Assembly (NCBI RefSeq): GCF_016428805.1
Contig: NZ_JAELTJ010000031.1
Span: forward strand, 1 to 48,864
DNA from: Achromobacter sp. ASV32
GTDB taxonomy: Bacteria; Pseudomonadota; Gammaproteobacteria; Burkholderiales; Burkholderiaceae_B
DNA length: 48,864 nucleotides
Reading direction: 5' to 3'
Shown here: positions 41,935 through 48,864 of the stretch, piece after piece
Numbering within the stretch: the stretch's first letter is position 1
Layout: every line of letters starts with the position of its first letter
Made by a program: the position numbers and the translations under genes
The notes under the pieces: generated by a model
What the model was told of the DNA's origin: nothing
Databases searched by the model: none
The model's input: the letters and a program-made list of their open reading frames with translations, nothing else

Positions 41935-42168
41935 TTACCACTGCGAGCCGGAGAAGCGCGAGCTGGCGGCGCGGGCCTTGTTCATCGATTCGTTGACTTC
42001 GTCGATGAAGGCGAACACGCCAGCGACGGCGGCGGCGATCGCCTTGCCAGCCTTCTTCAGGTTGGTCAGCGGGTGGGAATTCGGTTGGTTCTCGAGGGCG
42101 CCGCGGAGCAGGTCACGCTCCAGCGCGTCGGTCAGGCGGGCAGTGTGGTTCAGGGTCAGTTCGCTCAT
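41935..42168 (-). CDS. Small protein of unknown function
   Basis: A 77-residue protein, MSELTLNHTARLTDALERD at the start, with a short Ala-rich hydrophobic segment AGKAIAAAVAGVFAFIDEV (41-59) that may be amphipathic or membrane-associated. GGAGC precedes its ATG and an excellent promoter lies upstream, so it is very probably expressed. I do not recognise the family. Single gene. Confidence 0.75.
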   Translation of the reverse strand: MSELTLNHTARLTDALERDLLRGALENQPNSHPLTNLKKAGKAIAAAVAGVFAFIDEVNESMNKARAASSRFSGSQW

Positions 42169-42203
42169 GGTTTGCTCCAGTCCGTTTCGTCTTGGTGAAA
42201 ACC

Positions 42204-42256
42204 ATTATAGGGAAAACCCTAAAAGGAAAGCAACGCGTTTTTAGGGGAAAACCCTA
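42204..42256 (-). promoter_or_regulatory. Promoter with duplicated GGGTTTTCCC element
   Basis: On the minus strand TTGCTT, 18 bp, TATAAT (42204-42209) form a strong promoter for the small gene. TAGGG-AAAA-CCCTA (42208-42221) touches the -10 box, and TAGGGGAAAACCCTA (42242-42256) lies just beyond the -35 side. The two dyads are about 35 bp apart and look like operators of one regulator. A third match is at 14963-14974. Confidence 0.7.
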
Positions 42257-42310
42257 GTATGTTGTAAAAATGTTTTTTCCGACAAGGATTTAGCCGCCAC
42301 GCCAGGGGTC

Positions 42311-43171
42311 TCAGCCCCCGTTGCGCAGGTGCCGGGCGGCATCCGCCAGCTCGCCGGCCGTCAGCCCGACCGGGCCGACGCCCTGGGCCACCAGGGCGTC
42401 CGCTGCCGCGCCGTGCAGCCAGACCGCGCCGGCCACGGCCTGCTCCAGGGGCAGGCGCTGGGCGAGCAGCGAGCCCAACATGCCGGCCAATACGTCCCCG
42501 GTTCCGGCGGTGGCCAGTCCGGGGTTGCCGCTGGTATTGCGGCGCCAGACACCGTCCGGGGCACAGACCACGGTGCCGGCGCCCTTCAGGACGACCCAGG
42601 CGCCATAGCGTTGCGCCAACACCTGGGCGGCGCCAGGGCGGTCGGCCTGGATATCGGCGGTGGCGGCGCCCAGCAGGCGGGCGGCCTCGGCCGGATGCGG
42701 GGTCAGCACCACGGGGCCCTCGCCCCAGTTGGGCAACACGCTGCCGGCAGCCAGCAGGTTCAGGCCGTCCGCGTCCAGCACCAGCGGCGCGCCGTGGCGC
42801 AGGACGAACAGCTCGGACAGGGCATTGGCCGCCGACGTGCCGGTGCCGATGCCGCAGCCGGCGACCCAGGCGGTGACCCCCCAATCCGTGTCGAGCAGCG
42901 AGCGCGCATCGCGCAGCATCAGCTCAGGTTGCAGGAGGTCGCAGGCCAGCGGCGCGGTGTCCTGGGCAAAGCCCACCAGCACCTTGCCGGCGCCGGTCTT
43001 CAGGGCCGCCCGGGCGGCCAGCAGTGCCGCGCCTTCCATGCCGCGTCCGCCGCCCACCACCCCGACGGTGCCGAAACTGCCCTTGTGCGTGTCCTGGCCG
43101 CGCGGGGCGAACAGGGCGGGCAGGTCGTCGCGGCGGATGTCGCCGCCGGAAGGGGGCACGGGGATGTTCAT
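42311..43171 (-). CDS. nnrD: ADP-dependent NAD(P)H-hydrate dehydratase
   Basis: A 286-residue ribokinase-fold enzyme that repairs damaged NADHX and NADPHX using ADP. Signatures [32 protein letters not shown] and [20 protein letters not shown] are present. The epimerase domain found in the fused E. coli-type protein is absent, so this is the stand-alone form. Divergent from the crotonase gene at 43272. Confidence 0.93.
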   Translation of the reverse strand: MNIPVPPSGGDIRRDDLPALFAPRGQDTHKGSFGTVGVVGGGRGMEGAALLAARAALKTGAGKVLVGFAQDTAPLACDLLQPELMLRDARSLLDTDWGVTAWVAGCGIGTGTSAANALSELFVLRHGAPLVLDADGLNLLAAGSVLPNWGEGPVVLTPHPAEAARLLGAATADIQADRPGAAQVLAQRYGAWVVLKGAGTVVCAPDGVWRRNTSGNPGLATAGTGDVLAGMLGSLLAQRLPLEQAVAGAVWLHGAAADALVAQGVGPVGLTAGELADAARHLRNGG

Positions 43172-43271
43172 TGGCTGAGGCTCCTGGTTGCAGCGGGCGC
43201 GGCGGGGCGTGTCCTATCCACTATAGTGCCCAAAAATGCGCGGCCCTTCGCCCGCGCCACCGGAGAAGACA

Positions 43272-44105
43272 ATGACCGATATCACGCTGGAACACTATTC
43301 CGCCTACGAGTCCCTGAAGCTGCGGCGCCACCCGAACGGCGTGCTGGAACTGATCATGGGCGCCAAGGACGGCAAGCCGGGCAAGCTGTCCACGGCCGAC
43401 GACCGGATGCACCGCGAGCTGGCCGACATCTGGCGCGATATCGACACCGACCCCGATACCCGCGTGGTGGTGATCCGCGGCGAGGGCAAGGGCTTTTCCG
43501 GCGGCGGCGACCTGGACCTGGTGCAGCAGATGGCGGACGATTTCGACGTGCGCACCCGCGTCTGGCGCGAGGCCCGCGACCTGGTCTACAACATCATCAA
43601 TTGCAGCAAGCCGATCGTGTCGGCCATGCACGGCGCGGCGGTCGGTGCGGGCCTGGTGGCCGGGCTGCTGGCTGACATCTCCATCGCCGCGCGCGACGCC
43701 CGCATCATCGACGGCCACACCCGCCTGGGCGTGACGGCGGGCGACCACGCCGCCATCGTCTGGCCGCTGCTGTGCGGCATGGCGCGCGCCAAGTACTACC
43801 TGATGCTGTGCGAAACCGTGACGGGCGAAGAGGCCGAGCGCATCGGCCTGGTATCGCTGTGCGTGGACGAGGCCGAACTCATCGGCCGCGCTTTCGAGGT
43901 CGCCAACCGGCTGGCGGCCGGTTCGCAGACCGCCATCCGCTGGACCAAGTATTCGCTGAACAATTGGCTGCGCATGGCCGGCCCGACCTTCGATACGTCG
44001 TTGGCACTGGAATTCATGGGCTTCGGGGGACCCGACGTGCGCGAAGGCGTGCAGTCGCTGCGCGAACGGCGCGCGCCGAACTTCCGGCCCGATTCGCCGT
44101 TCTGA
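43272..44105 (+). CDS. Crotonase-family protein (enoyl-CoA hydratase-like)
   Basis: A 277-residue crotonase-fold protein. Oxyanion-hole segments [10 protein letters not shown] and [16 protein letters not shown] are present, but neither of the two glutamates of true hydratases is found: the first position is Leu/Val in GAGLV and the second is in [16 protein letters not shown]. Asp residues there may serve instead, so the reaction may be isomerisation or another crotonase chemistry. CGGAGAAG precedes ATG 43272. A strong hairpin separates it from the convergent gene. Confidence 0.88.
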   Translation: MTDITLEHYSAYESLKLRRHPNGVLELIMGAKDGKPGKLSTADDRMHRELADIWRDIDTDPDTRVVVIRGEGKGFSGGGDLDLVQQMADDFDVRTRVWREARDLVYNIINCSKPIVSAMHGAAVGAGLVAGLLADISIAARDARIIDGHTRLGVTAGDHAAIVWPLLCGMARAKYYLMLCETVTGEEAERIGLVSLCVDEAELIGRAFEVANRLAAGSQTAIRWTKYSLNNWLRMAGPTFDTSLALEFMGFGGPDVREGVQSLRERRAPNFRPDSPF

Positions 44106-44147
44106 GCGGGGCCGGCGCCGCGGTGTCTGCCTGGCCGGGCCCGGAAA

Positions 44148-44180
44148 CGCGCGGGGCGGCGGGGGTTGCCGCCCCGCGCG
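44148..44180. terminator. Strong hairpin between convergent crotonase genes
   Basis: A perfect 13-bp stem CGCGCGGGGCGGC/GCCGCCCCGCGCG with a 7-base loop. No T run on either side, so it may act with Rho or as an mRNA 3' stabiliser. Confidence 0.7.
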
Positions 44181-44183
44181 CCC

Positions 44184-44924
44184 TTACTTCTTGAAGAAAG
44201 CCGCGAACGCGGCCTGCGCCTCTTCCGTCTGCAACCGGGCGCGGAACTGCTGCGCCTCGTAGTCGAGCGTGTCCTGGATGGCCTGACGGTCCGGGCGCTT
44301 GAGCATGGACTTGGTCAGGCGCAGCGCCGCGGGCGGCTGCCTGGCCAGGCTGGCCGCGGTGGCCTGCGCGGCCGCCAGCGCCTGTCCCTTGGCCGTGACC
44401 GCGGTGCCCAGCCCGGCATCGCAGGCCTCCTGGGCCGAGAAGGCCTTGCCCTGCAGCAGCCATTCGGCGGCGCGGCGGGCGCCAGCCAGGCGCGGCATCA
44501 GCAGGCTGGATGCGCCCTCGGGGCACAGGCCCAGCGCCACAAAGGGCATGCGCAGCGTGGCGCCTTCGCCGATGTAGACGAAGTCGCAATGCTGTAGCAG
44601 GGTCACGCCGATGCCGATGGCGTAGCCCTCGACGGCGGCGATGATGGGCACGTCGGCCTGGGTCAGCGCACGCAGGAAGGTCAGGCCGGCGCTGTCGCCC
44701 GCGCCGCGTTCGGCCTGGAAGTCACGCAGGTCGTTGCCGGCGGTGAAGTGTTCACCGGCGCCGGCCAGGATCACGGCGGACACGCTGGCGTCGGCCGCGG
44801 CCTGCGAGATCTGCGCGGTCAGCGCGGCGTAGGTGGCCGTGTCCAGCGCGTTGCGGCGGTCCTGGCGGTCGATCACCAGCGTCAGCACCGCGCCGTCGCG
44901 CGATACCTTCAGGCCGGCGCTCAT
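44184..44924 (-). CDS. Crotonase-family protein, probable delta3-delta2-enoyl-CoA isomerase
   Basis: A 246-residue crotonase-fold protein. The oxyanion-hole segments are [10 protein letters not shown] and [17 protein letters not shown]. The two hydratase glutamates are missing, but [15 protein letters not shown] (131-145) has Glu136 where PECI-type enoyl-CoA isomerases carry their catalytic base in a PEG-SS motif. It would therefore shift double bonds in unsaturated acyl-CoA. Start 44924 overlaps the stop of the upstream flavoprotein gene by 4 bp, so the two are co-translated. Confidence 0.87.
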   Translation of the reverse strand: MSAGLKVSRDGAVLTLVIDRQDRRNALDTATYAALTAQISQAAADASVSAVILAGAGEHFTAGNDLRDFQAERGAGDSAGLTFLRALTQADVPIIAAVEGYAIGIGVTLLQHCDFVYIGEGATLRMPFVALGLCPEGASSLLMPRLAGARRAAEWLLQGKAFSAQEACDAGLGTAVTAKGQALAAAQATAASLARQPPAALRLTKSMLKRPDRQAIQDTLDYEAQQFRARLQTEEAQAAFAAFFKK

Positions 44925-45892
44925 GCGTAGGTCCTTGCGGCCAGTTTTTCCTTGGCCTGCGCATACTCGCGGCGCAGGGTGTCGACGATCTGCCGCGTGG
45001 GCTGCACGCTGGCGATGCCGCCCACGCCCTGACCCGCGCCCCAGATGTCCTTCCAGGGTTTGACGCGCCCCGAGCCGAAATTGGACGCGCCGCTGTCCGG
45101 CTGGGGCAGGTTGGCGGGGTCCAGGCCGGCGGCCGTGATGCTGGCCTTCAGGTAGTTGCCCGGGATGCCGGTGAAAAATGGGGTGTAGAGAATGTCGGAC
45201 GCGCTGGCGTCGACGATGGCCGATTTGTAGCCATCGCTGGCATTGGCTTCGTCGCTGGCGATGAAGCGCGTGCCCATGTAGGCGAAGTCGCAGCCCATGG
45301 CGAGCGCGGCCAGCACGTGTTCGCCGGACGTGATGGCGCCCGACAGGATCAGCGGGCCGTCGTAGAAGCGGCGCACTTCGGACACCAGGGCGAACGGGCT
45401 GAGCGTGCCGGCATGGCCGCCCGCGCCCGCGCACACCAGGATCAGCCCGTCCACCCCCGCCTCCAGCGCTTTTTCGGCGTGGCGGATGGTGGTGACGTCG
45501 TGGAACACCTTGCCGCCCCAGTCGTGCACGCCTTTGACCAGATCGCCGGGCGCGCGCAGGCTGGTGATGATCAGCGGCACGCGGTGGCTGGCGCACACTG
45601 CCAGGTCCTGTTCGAGCCGGTCGTTGGACTGGTGGATGATCTGGTTGACCGCAAAGGGGGCCACCGTGGCGCCCGGATTGGCTTCGCGGTACGAGGCCAA
45701 GCCGGCCTGGATTTCGTCCAGCCAATCGGTCAGCAGGCTCTGCGGCCGCGCGTTCAGCGCCGGAAACGAACCCACGATGCCGCTCGTGCATTGCGCGACG
45801 ACCAGTTTCGGGTTGGACACGATGAACATGGGGGCGCTGATGACCGGCAGGGACATCTGGCCATACAAATCAGTCACTAGAGAGTGGGGCAT
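44921..45892 (-). CDS. Nitronate monooxygenase-like FMN protein
   Basis: A 323-residue TIM-barrel FMN enzyme of the nitronate monooxygenase/2-nitropropane dioxygenase family. ISAPMFIVSNP at the N-terminus, GAGGHAGTLSPF with candidate catalytic His160, and MGCDFAYMGTRFIASDE (phosphate-binding and family segment) are present. ATG 45892 is preferred; an in-frame TTG at 45928 is an alternative. First of a two-gene operon with the isomerase-like crotonase, divergent from the TetR gene. In this setting it may act on an acyl-CoA-linked or nitro substrate; not proven. Confidence 0.87.
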   Translation of the reverse strand: MPHSLVTDLYGQMSLPVISAPMFIVSNPKLVVAQCTSGIVGSFPALNARPQSLLTDWLDEIQAGLASYREANPGATVAPFAVNQIIHQSNDRLEQDLAVCASHRVPLIITSLRAPGDLVKGVHDWGGKVFHDVTTIRHAEKALEAGVDGLILVCAGAGGHAGTLSPFALVSEVRRFYDGPLILSGAITSGEHVLAALAMGCDFAYMGTRFIASDEANASDGYKSAIVDASASDILYTPFFTGIPGNYLKASITAAGLDPANLPQPDSGASNFGSGRVKPWKDIWGAGQGVGGIASVQPTRQIVDTLRREYAQAKEKLAARTYA

Positions 45893-45935
45893 AGCGTCGT
45901 CGCGTGAGGTTTCGGGTGGACCGCGCAAGTCCTGC

Positions 45936-45989
45936 TTGAGCGGCGGGAACGGATGTGCCTATAATTACCTACCGACCGTCCGGTAATTA
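45936..45989. promoter_or_regulatory. Divergent promoter with TetR-type operator
   Basis: On the plus strand TTGAGC (45936-45941), 18 bp, TATAAT (45960-45965). Overlapping it is the dyad TAATTACC (45962-45969) / GGTAATTA (45982-45989) around ACCGACCGTCCGGT. Its place between the TetR and flavoprotein genes suggests TetR represses both directions. Confidence 0.7.
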
Positions 45990-46091
45990 ATTAATCTTTA
46001 TTTAACGGCAAGCGCCGAACCGCTGTCAATGGAAGGGACCTGCTTCTGGTCCGCTATTGGCCCCACCGGCGCCGCCTCACCTGGCCCCTCC

Positions 46092-46715
46092 ATGGCGACA
46101 TCCGCTGCTCCCGCTTCCAAACGCGCCCGCGCCGGCCGCCCGCCCACCATGGCGGCGCCGCGCGAACGCATCCTGGCCGAAGCCGCCAAGCTGTTTGCAC
46201 GCAGCGGCTACGACGGCAGCTCCGTCTCGGACCTGGCCGCCGCGATCGGCGTGTCCAAGGCGGCCATCTATCACTACTTCACGACCAAGCAGGACATCTA
46301 CGACGCGATCATCCTGGCGGTGCTGGACGGCCTGACCCAGAGCGTGGGCCAGGACGTGGCGCGCGCCGAGGGCGCGGCCGGCCAGCTGCGCGCGTTCATG
46401 GTGGGCCACGCGCGCTACTTCGAGCAGCACCATGCCGAGTTCGTGACGATGCTGATCGGCTATTCGGGCATGGCGCTGCCGGAACGCGAAGACGCCGCCC
46501 GCCTGCGCGATGGCTACGAGAAACGCCTGCGCGCGCTGATCGCGCAGGGCGTGGCCGACGGCACATTCCGCGCGCTGGACGTGCCCGCCACCGGCCGCGC
46601 GGTGCTGTCGATGCTCAATTGGATGGTGCGCTGGTACAAGCCCGGCCAGGGCGACAGCGCCGAGACGATCGCCGCCGGCTATTTCGATTTACTGATTGGC
46701 GGCATGCGCGCTTGA
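46092..46715 (+). CDS. TetR family transcriptional regulator
   Basis: A 207-residue repressor. The helix-turn-helix is clear (RILAEAAKLFARSGYDGSSV, LAAAIGVSKAAIYHYFTTK), followed by an all-helical ligand-binding domain; GLTQSV, MVGHARYFEQHHAEF and LSMLNWMVRWYKPG are typical of acyl-CoA-related TetR proteins. The start is uncertain: ATG codons at 46029, 46092 and 46149 are all in frame and none has a clear ribosome site. 35 bp upstream of the acyl-CoA dehydrogenase gene and likely in one transcript with it. Confidence 0.9.
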   Translation: MATSAAPASKRARAGRPPTMAAPRERILAEAAKLFARSGYDGSSVSDLAAAIGVSKAAIYHYFTTKQDIYDAIILAVLDGLTQSVGQDVARAEGAAGQLRAFMVGHARYFEQHHAEFVTMLIGYSGMALPEREDAARLRDGYEKRLRALIAQGVADGTFRALDVPATGRAVLSMLNWMVRWYKPGQGDSAETIAAGYFDLLIGGMRA

Positions 46716-46750
46716 GCGCCGCTGCCCCGCATGCTTGAGAGACCTTGATC

Positions 46751-47899
46751 ATGGCCCTGGATACCGAAACCCTGACCCTGTTGCTGGACGCGGTGCGCCG
46801 TTTCACGCACGAACGTCTGATTCCCGCCGAAGACGAACTGGCCACGAGCGGCCAGGTGCCGCCGGACATCGTGGCCGAGATGCGCGAGCTGGGCCTGTTC
46901 GGCCTGTCGATCTCGCCCGATTACGGCGGCCTGGGGCTGACGATGGAAGAAGAGGTGCGGGTGGTGTTCGAGCTGGGCCAGACGTCGCCGGCGTTCCGCT
47001 CGCTGGCAGGCACCAATATCGGCATCGGTTCGCAGGCCATCGTGCTGGCAGGCACTGACGAGCAACGCGCGCGCTATCTCCCGCGCCTGGCCAGCGGCGA
47101 GCTGATCGGTTCGTTCGCGCTGACGGAGCCGGACGCCGGCTCGGACGCGATGGCGCTGCGCCTGTCGGCCGAACGCGACGGCGACCACTATGTGCTGAAC
47201 GGCACGAAACGCTACATCACGAACGCGCCGATCGCCGGCCTGTTCTCGGTGATGGCGCGCACCGCGCCGGAACGCCGCGCGGCGTCGATCTCATGCTTCC
47301 TGGTCGAAGCCGGCACGCCCGGCCTGATCATCGGCAAGCCGGACAAGAAGATGGGCCAGGCGGGCGCGCTGACGAGCGACGTGGTGTTCGACAACTGCCG
47401 GGTGCCGGCGTCGGCGCTGCTGGGCGGCGAGGAAGGCAACGGCTTCAAGACGTCGATGCGAGTGCTGGACAAGGGCCGCCTGCACATCTCGGCGCTCTGC
47501 GTGGGCATCGCAGACCGTCTGCTGCGCGACGCGGTGCAATACGCGATGGACCGCAAGCAGTTCGGGCAGCCGATCTCTGAATTCCAATTGATCCAGGCCA
47601 TGATTGCCGATAGCCAGGCAGAGCTGTACGCGGCGCGTTGTATGGTGCTGGATGCGGCGAAGATGCGGGACCGAGGCGAGAACACGACGATGCAGGCGGC
47701 TTGCTGCAAGTTGTATGCGACGGAGATGGTGGGGCGCGTGGCGGATCGGGCGGTGCAGATTCACGGGGGGGCGGGGTATATGTCGGAGTATGCGGTGGAG
47801 AGGTTTTATCGGGATGTGCGGTTGTTCCGAATTTTTGAAGGGACTTCGCAGATTCAGCAACTGGTGATTGCTCGGGAAGTGATCAAGGCGCAGGGGTAG
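46751..47899 (+). CDS. Acyl-CoA dehydrogenase
   Basis: A 382-residue FAD enzyme that makes 2-enoyl-CoA from acyl-CoA. Family signatures FALTEPDAGSDA (122-133) and QIHGGAGYMSEYAVERFYRD (336-355) are present. The catalytic Glu363 is in RIFEGTSQIQQ. ATG 46751 is preferred over an in-frame TTG 6 bp earlier. Downstream of the TetR gene. From about 47640 to the stop, third codon positions change from C to G and T (GGG, TTG, TAT, GAT), next to the repeat island. Confidence 0.94.
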   Translation: MALDTETLTLLLDAVRRFTHERLIPAEDELATSGQVPPDIVAEMRELGLFGLSISPDYGGLGLTMEEEVRVVFELGQTSPAFRSLAGTNIGIGSQAIVLAGTDEQRARYLPRLASGELIGSFALTEPDAGSDAMALRLSAERDGDHYVLNGTKRYITNAPIAGLFSVMARTAPERRAASISCFLVEAGTPGLIIGKPDKKMGQAGALTSDVVFDNCRVPASALLGGEEGNGFKTSMRVLDKGRLHISALCVGIADRLLRDAVQYAMDRKQFGQPISEFQLIQAMIADSQAELYAARCMVLDAAKMRDRGENTTMQAACCKLYATEMVGRVADRAVQIHGGAGYMSEYAVERFYRDVRLFRIFEGTSQIQQLVIAREVIKAQG

Positions 47900-47948
47900 T
47901 TTTTTTGTTGCTTTGGGCTTTGTGCGTCGATCTGTTCTTCGTAGGTCG

Positions 47949-48106
47949 TCCCTCGCGGCGGTGGCATGCGGGACGGGCGCCCACGATTGCGGTCCGGCGC
48001 GCGGGCGCCGGACTTCCCCGTCGTCATCGTCGTCCGCCTTCGGCTCCCTTCCGATTCCCTCGGGCGCATCGAGGTTGCCCGTCCCGCATGCCACCGCCGC
48101 GAGGGA
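47949..48106 (+). repeat. Hairpin repeat RB, complete and uninterrupted
   Basis: The 30-bp arm 47949-47978 (starting TCCCTCGCGGCGGTGG) is the perfect complement of 48077-48106. The arms are unrelated to those of R1, R2 and R3, yet the 98-bp core 47979-48076 matches R2 closely, with inner hairpin TCCGGCGC-GCGG-GCGCCGGA. The empty IS110 site GTCATC-GT-CGTCCGCC is at 48023-48038. Confidence 0.93.
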
Positions 48107-48690
48107 CTACGCTTTTTGAGGCTTGTCGCGTCGCTAGACCTGTGGTCAGGGCATGAAATCTACAGGGTCGCCAAGCCGCGGCCGCGCGGGCGGCCACGTT
48201 TGGCATTCATGTTGTTGGCAGTGTTGCGGGGGCGCTTCGCGCTTATGGAGATTGGTTTTCTAGTGGTTTCCCCGTCAGGGGGGAGGGGCGGTGATGGGCG
48301 GCGCGGCAGGTACCGACTTGCGCATGCTGACCGTCTCGCGCGCCGCCCATCAGGCGCTACTCACTGACGTGGAACGCCACGGCATCCGCGCCGGTAGCAG
48401 GCCGGCGTGGATTGGCTGGATTTTCATCGGGGGGCCGTTGCGGCAAGCTGCTGACCTATTGCCTTCGGCGGTCTTCTGATCTGTTGCCGTCGCACACTAG
48501 AAAACAGCAGCATCACCAACACGCGAGAGCGGCATCGGCGCCTGCAAGACGCCGCGTAAGCCTCGTAAGGCCGCCCGCGCGGCCGGCACGAGGCGGGCAC
48601 CGTCCCACCCCGCCCACCCCCCTAGTTCGACATAAAAATGCCAAGCACACCGCCCGCCCCAGCGTCCGTGAAATTGCAACTGATGCAGCT
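48107..48690 (+). repeat. Long island unit, copy B
   Basis: Matches copy A (27748-28350) in the blocks named there, in the same order and orientation, including the nested stem-loop GCCTCGT/ACGAGGC (48560-48594). The 18-bp tandem repeat of copy A is absent. The small reading frame starting 48294 stops at 48479 and again at 48498-48500, so it is broken compared with copy A. No other gene is visible between 47900 and 48782. Confidence 0.8.
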
Positions 48691-48767
48691 CTGTGGCGTG
48701 TGGCCGGGGGGACGCTGGGCGTGTAGATGCGCCCGACGGAATCCGTAGGGAGCCGAAGGCGTACGAG
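48691..48767 (-). repeat. Hairpin repeat RB2, first part
   Basis: Core starts near 48721 (TAGATGCGCCCGACGGAATC) in the orientation of R1 and R3 and is cut at 48766-48767 (AG, i.e. CT on the other strand) by a second IS110 element. The preceding bases, ending GGGGGGACGCTGGGC at 48720, should be its left arm; the partner arm is outside the window. Confidence 0.75.
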
Positions 48768-48864
48768 ATTCTATGGTTTGGGTCAACCCATAACCGGCCG
48801 CAATTTCCCAGGATCGAAGGGCTGGCCGGTGCGCCAGATCCCATAGGCGATGCGCAAGAGTTTG
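48766..48864 (-). mobile_element. Right end of a second IS110-family element (incomplete)
   Basis: Read on the minus strand, the end is CCATAGAATCT followed by CGTACGCCTTCGGCTCCCTA of the hairpin core. The terminal CCATAGAATCT equals that of the complete element at 27660-27670 apart from the first base or two, and the insertion point in the core is the same. Confidence 0.88.
48783..48864 (-). CDS. IS110-family transposase, C-terminal fragment (runs off the window)
   Basis: The last 26 residues end LLRIAYGIWRTGQPFDPGKL followed by RPVMG and a stop at 48783-48785. It matches LLRIAYGVWRTGQAFDPGRL of the transposase at 26697-27653, but the last residues differ, so it is a related and not identical element. 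The rest lies beyond base 48864. Confidence 0.88.
   Translation of the reverse strand, partial: KLLRIAYGIWRTGQPFDPGKLRPVMG

Overview
The window looks like chromosome from a GC-rich betaproteobacterium of the Alcaligenaceae, most likely Achromobacter or a close relative of Bordetella. I infer this from protein sequence style, codon use and the order atpIBEFHAGDC - regulator - hemE - priA - rep. No database search was possible, so the genus is an inference.

Layout. 1-112: end of a hairpin repeat. 0.2-4.6 kb: an M61 peptidase divergent from an enoyl-CoA hydratase, then a secreted DUF1254/DUF1214 protein. 4.6-12.6 kb: the complete F1Fo ATP synthase operon with a promoter, a terminator and an unusual switchable hairpin between atpA and atpG. 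12.7-19.5 kb: a Fis-type regulator, hemE, a very AT-rich gap with a DnaA box, priA and a Rep-type helicase. 19.6-26.3 kb: mostly single genes (AraC regulator, threonine aldolase, class II glutamine amidotransferase, SDR with a divergent GlxA-type regulator, an unknown protein, an actinobacterial-type dapD). 26.3-28.5 kb: a repeat island carrying an IS110-family element. 28.6-38.8 kb: a nine-gene operon read leftwards that combines a Dpp/Opp-type ABC importer with two M20 peptidases, an AstE/AspA-like deacylase and an alpha/beta hydrolase. A divergent LysR regulator and a second, orphan binding protein follow to 41.5 kb. 41.9-47.9 kb: a small unknown protein, NAD(P)HX dehydratase, two crotonase-fold enzymes, a nitronate monooxygenase-like flavoprotein, a TetR regulator and an acyl-CoA dehydrogenase. 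47.9-48.9 kb: a second repeat island, cut by the end of another IS110-family element.

The most unusual content is in the islands. Each hairpin repeat has a conserved core (98 bp where it can be measured) between two 25-31 bp arms. Within a copy the arms are perfectly or almost perfectly complementary, but arm sequence differs completely from copy to copy. Two such hairpins in opposite orientation enclose a conserved unit of about 0.6 kb. Both IS110 elements sit at the same position of a hairpin core. The complete element has, upstream of its recombinase gene, a sequence that folds like a bridge RNA; its first loop matches the hairpin core and its second loop matches the ends of the element. 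The DNA on all four visible island flanks is strand-biased: the strand running 3' towards the island is rich in G and T, and this reaches into neighbouring coding sequence.

How the genes work together: the ATP synthase block is a standard energy operon. The 28.6-41.5 kb block is a coherent uptake-and-hydrolysis pathway, probably for peptides or N-acylated amino acids. The 43-48 kb block looks like a TetR-controlled acyl-CoA module.
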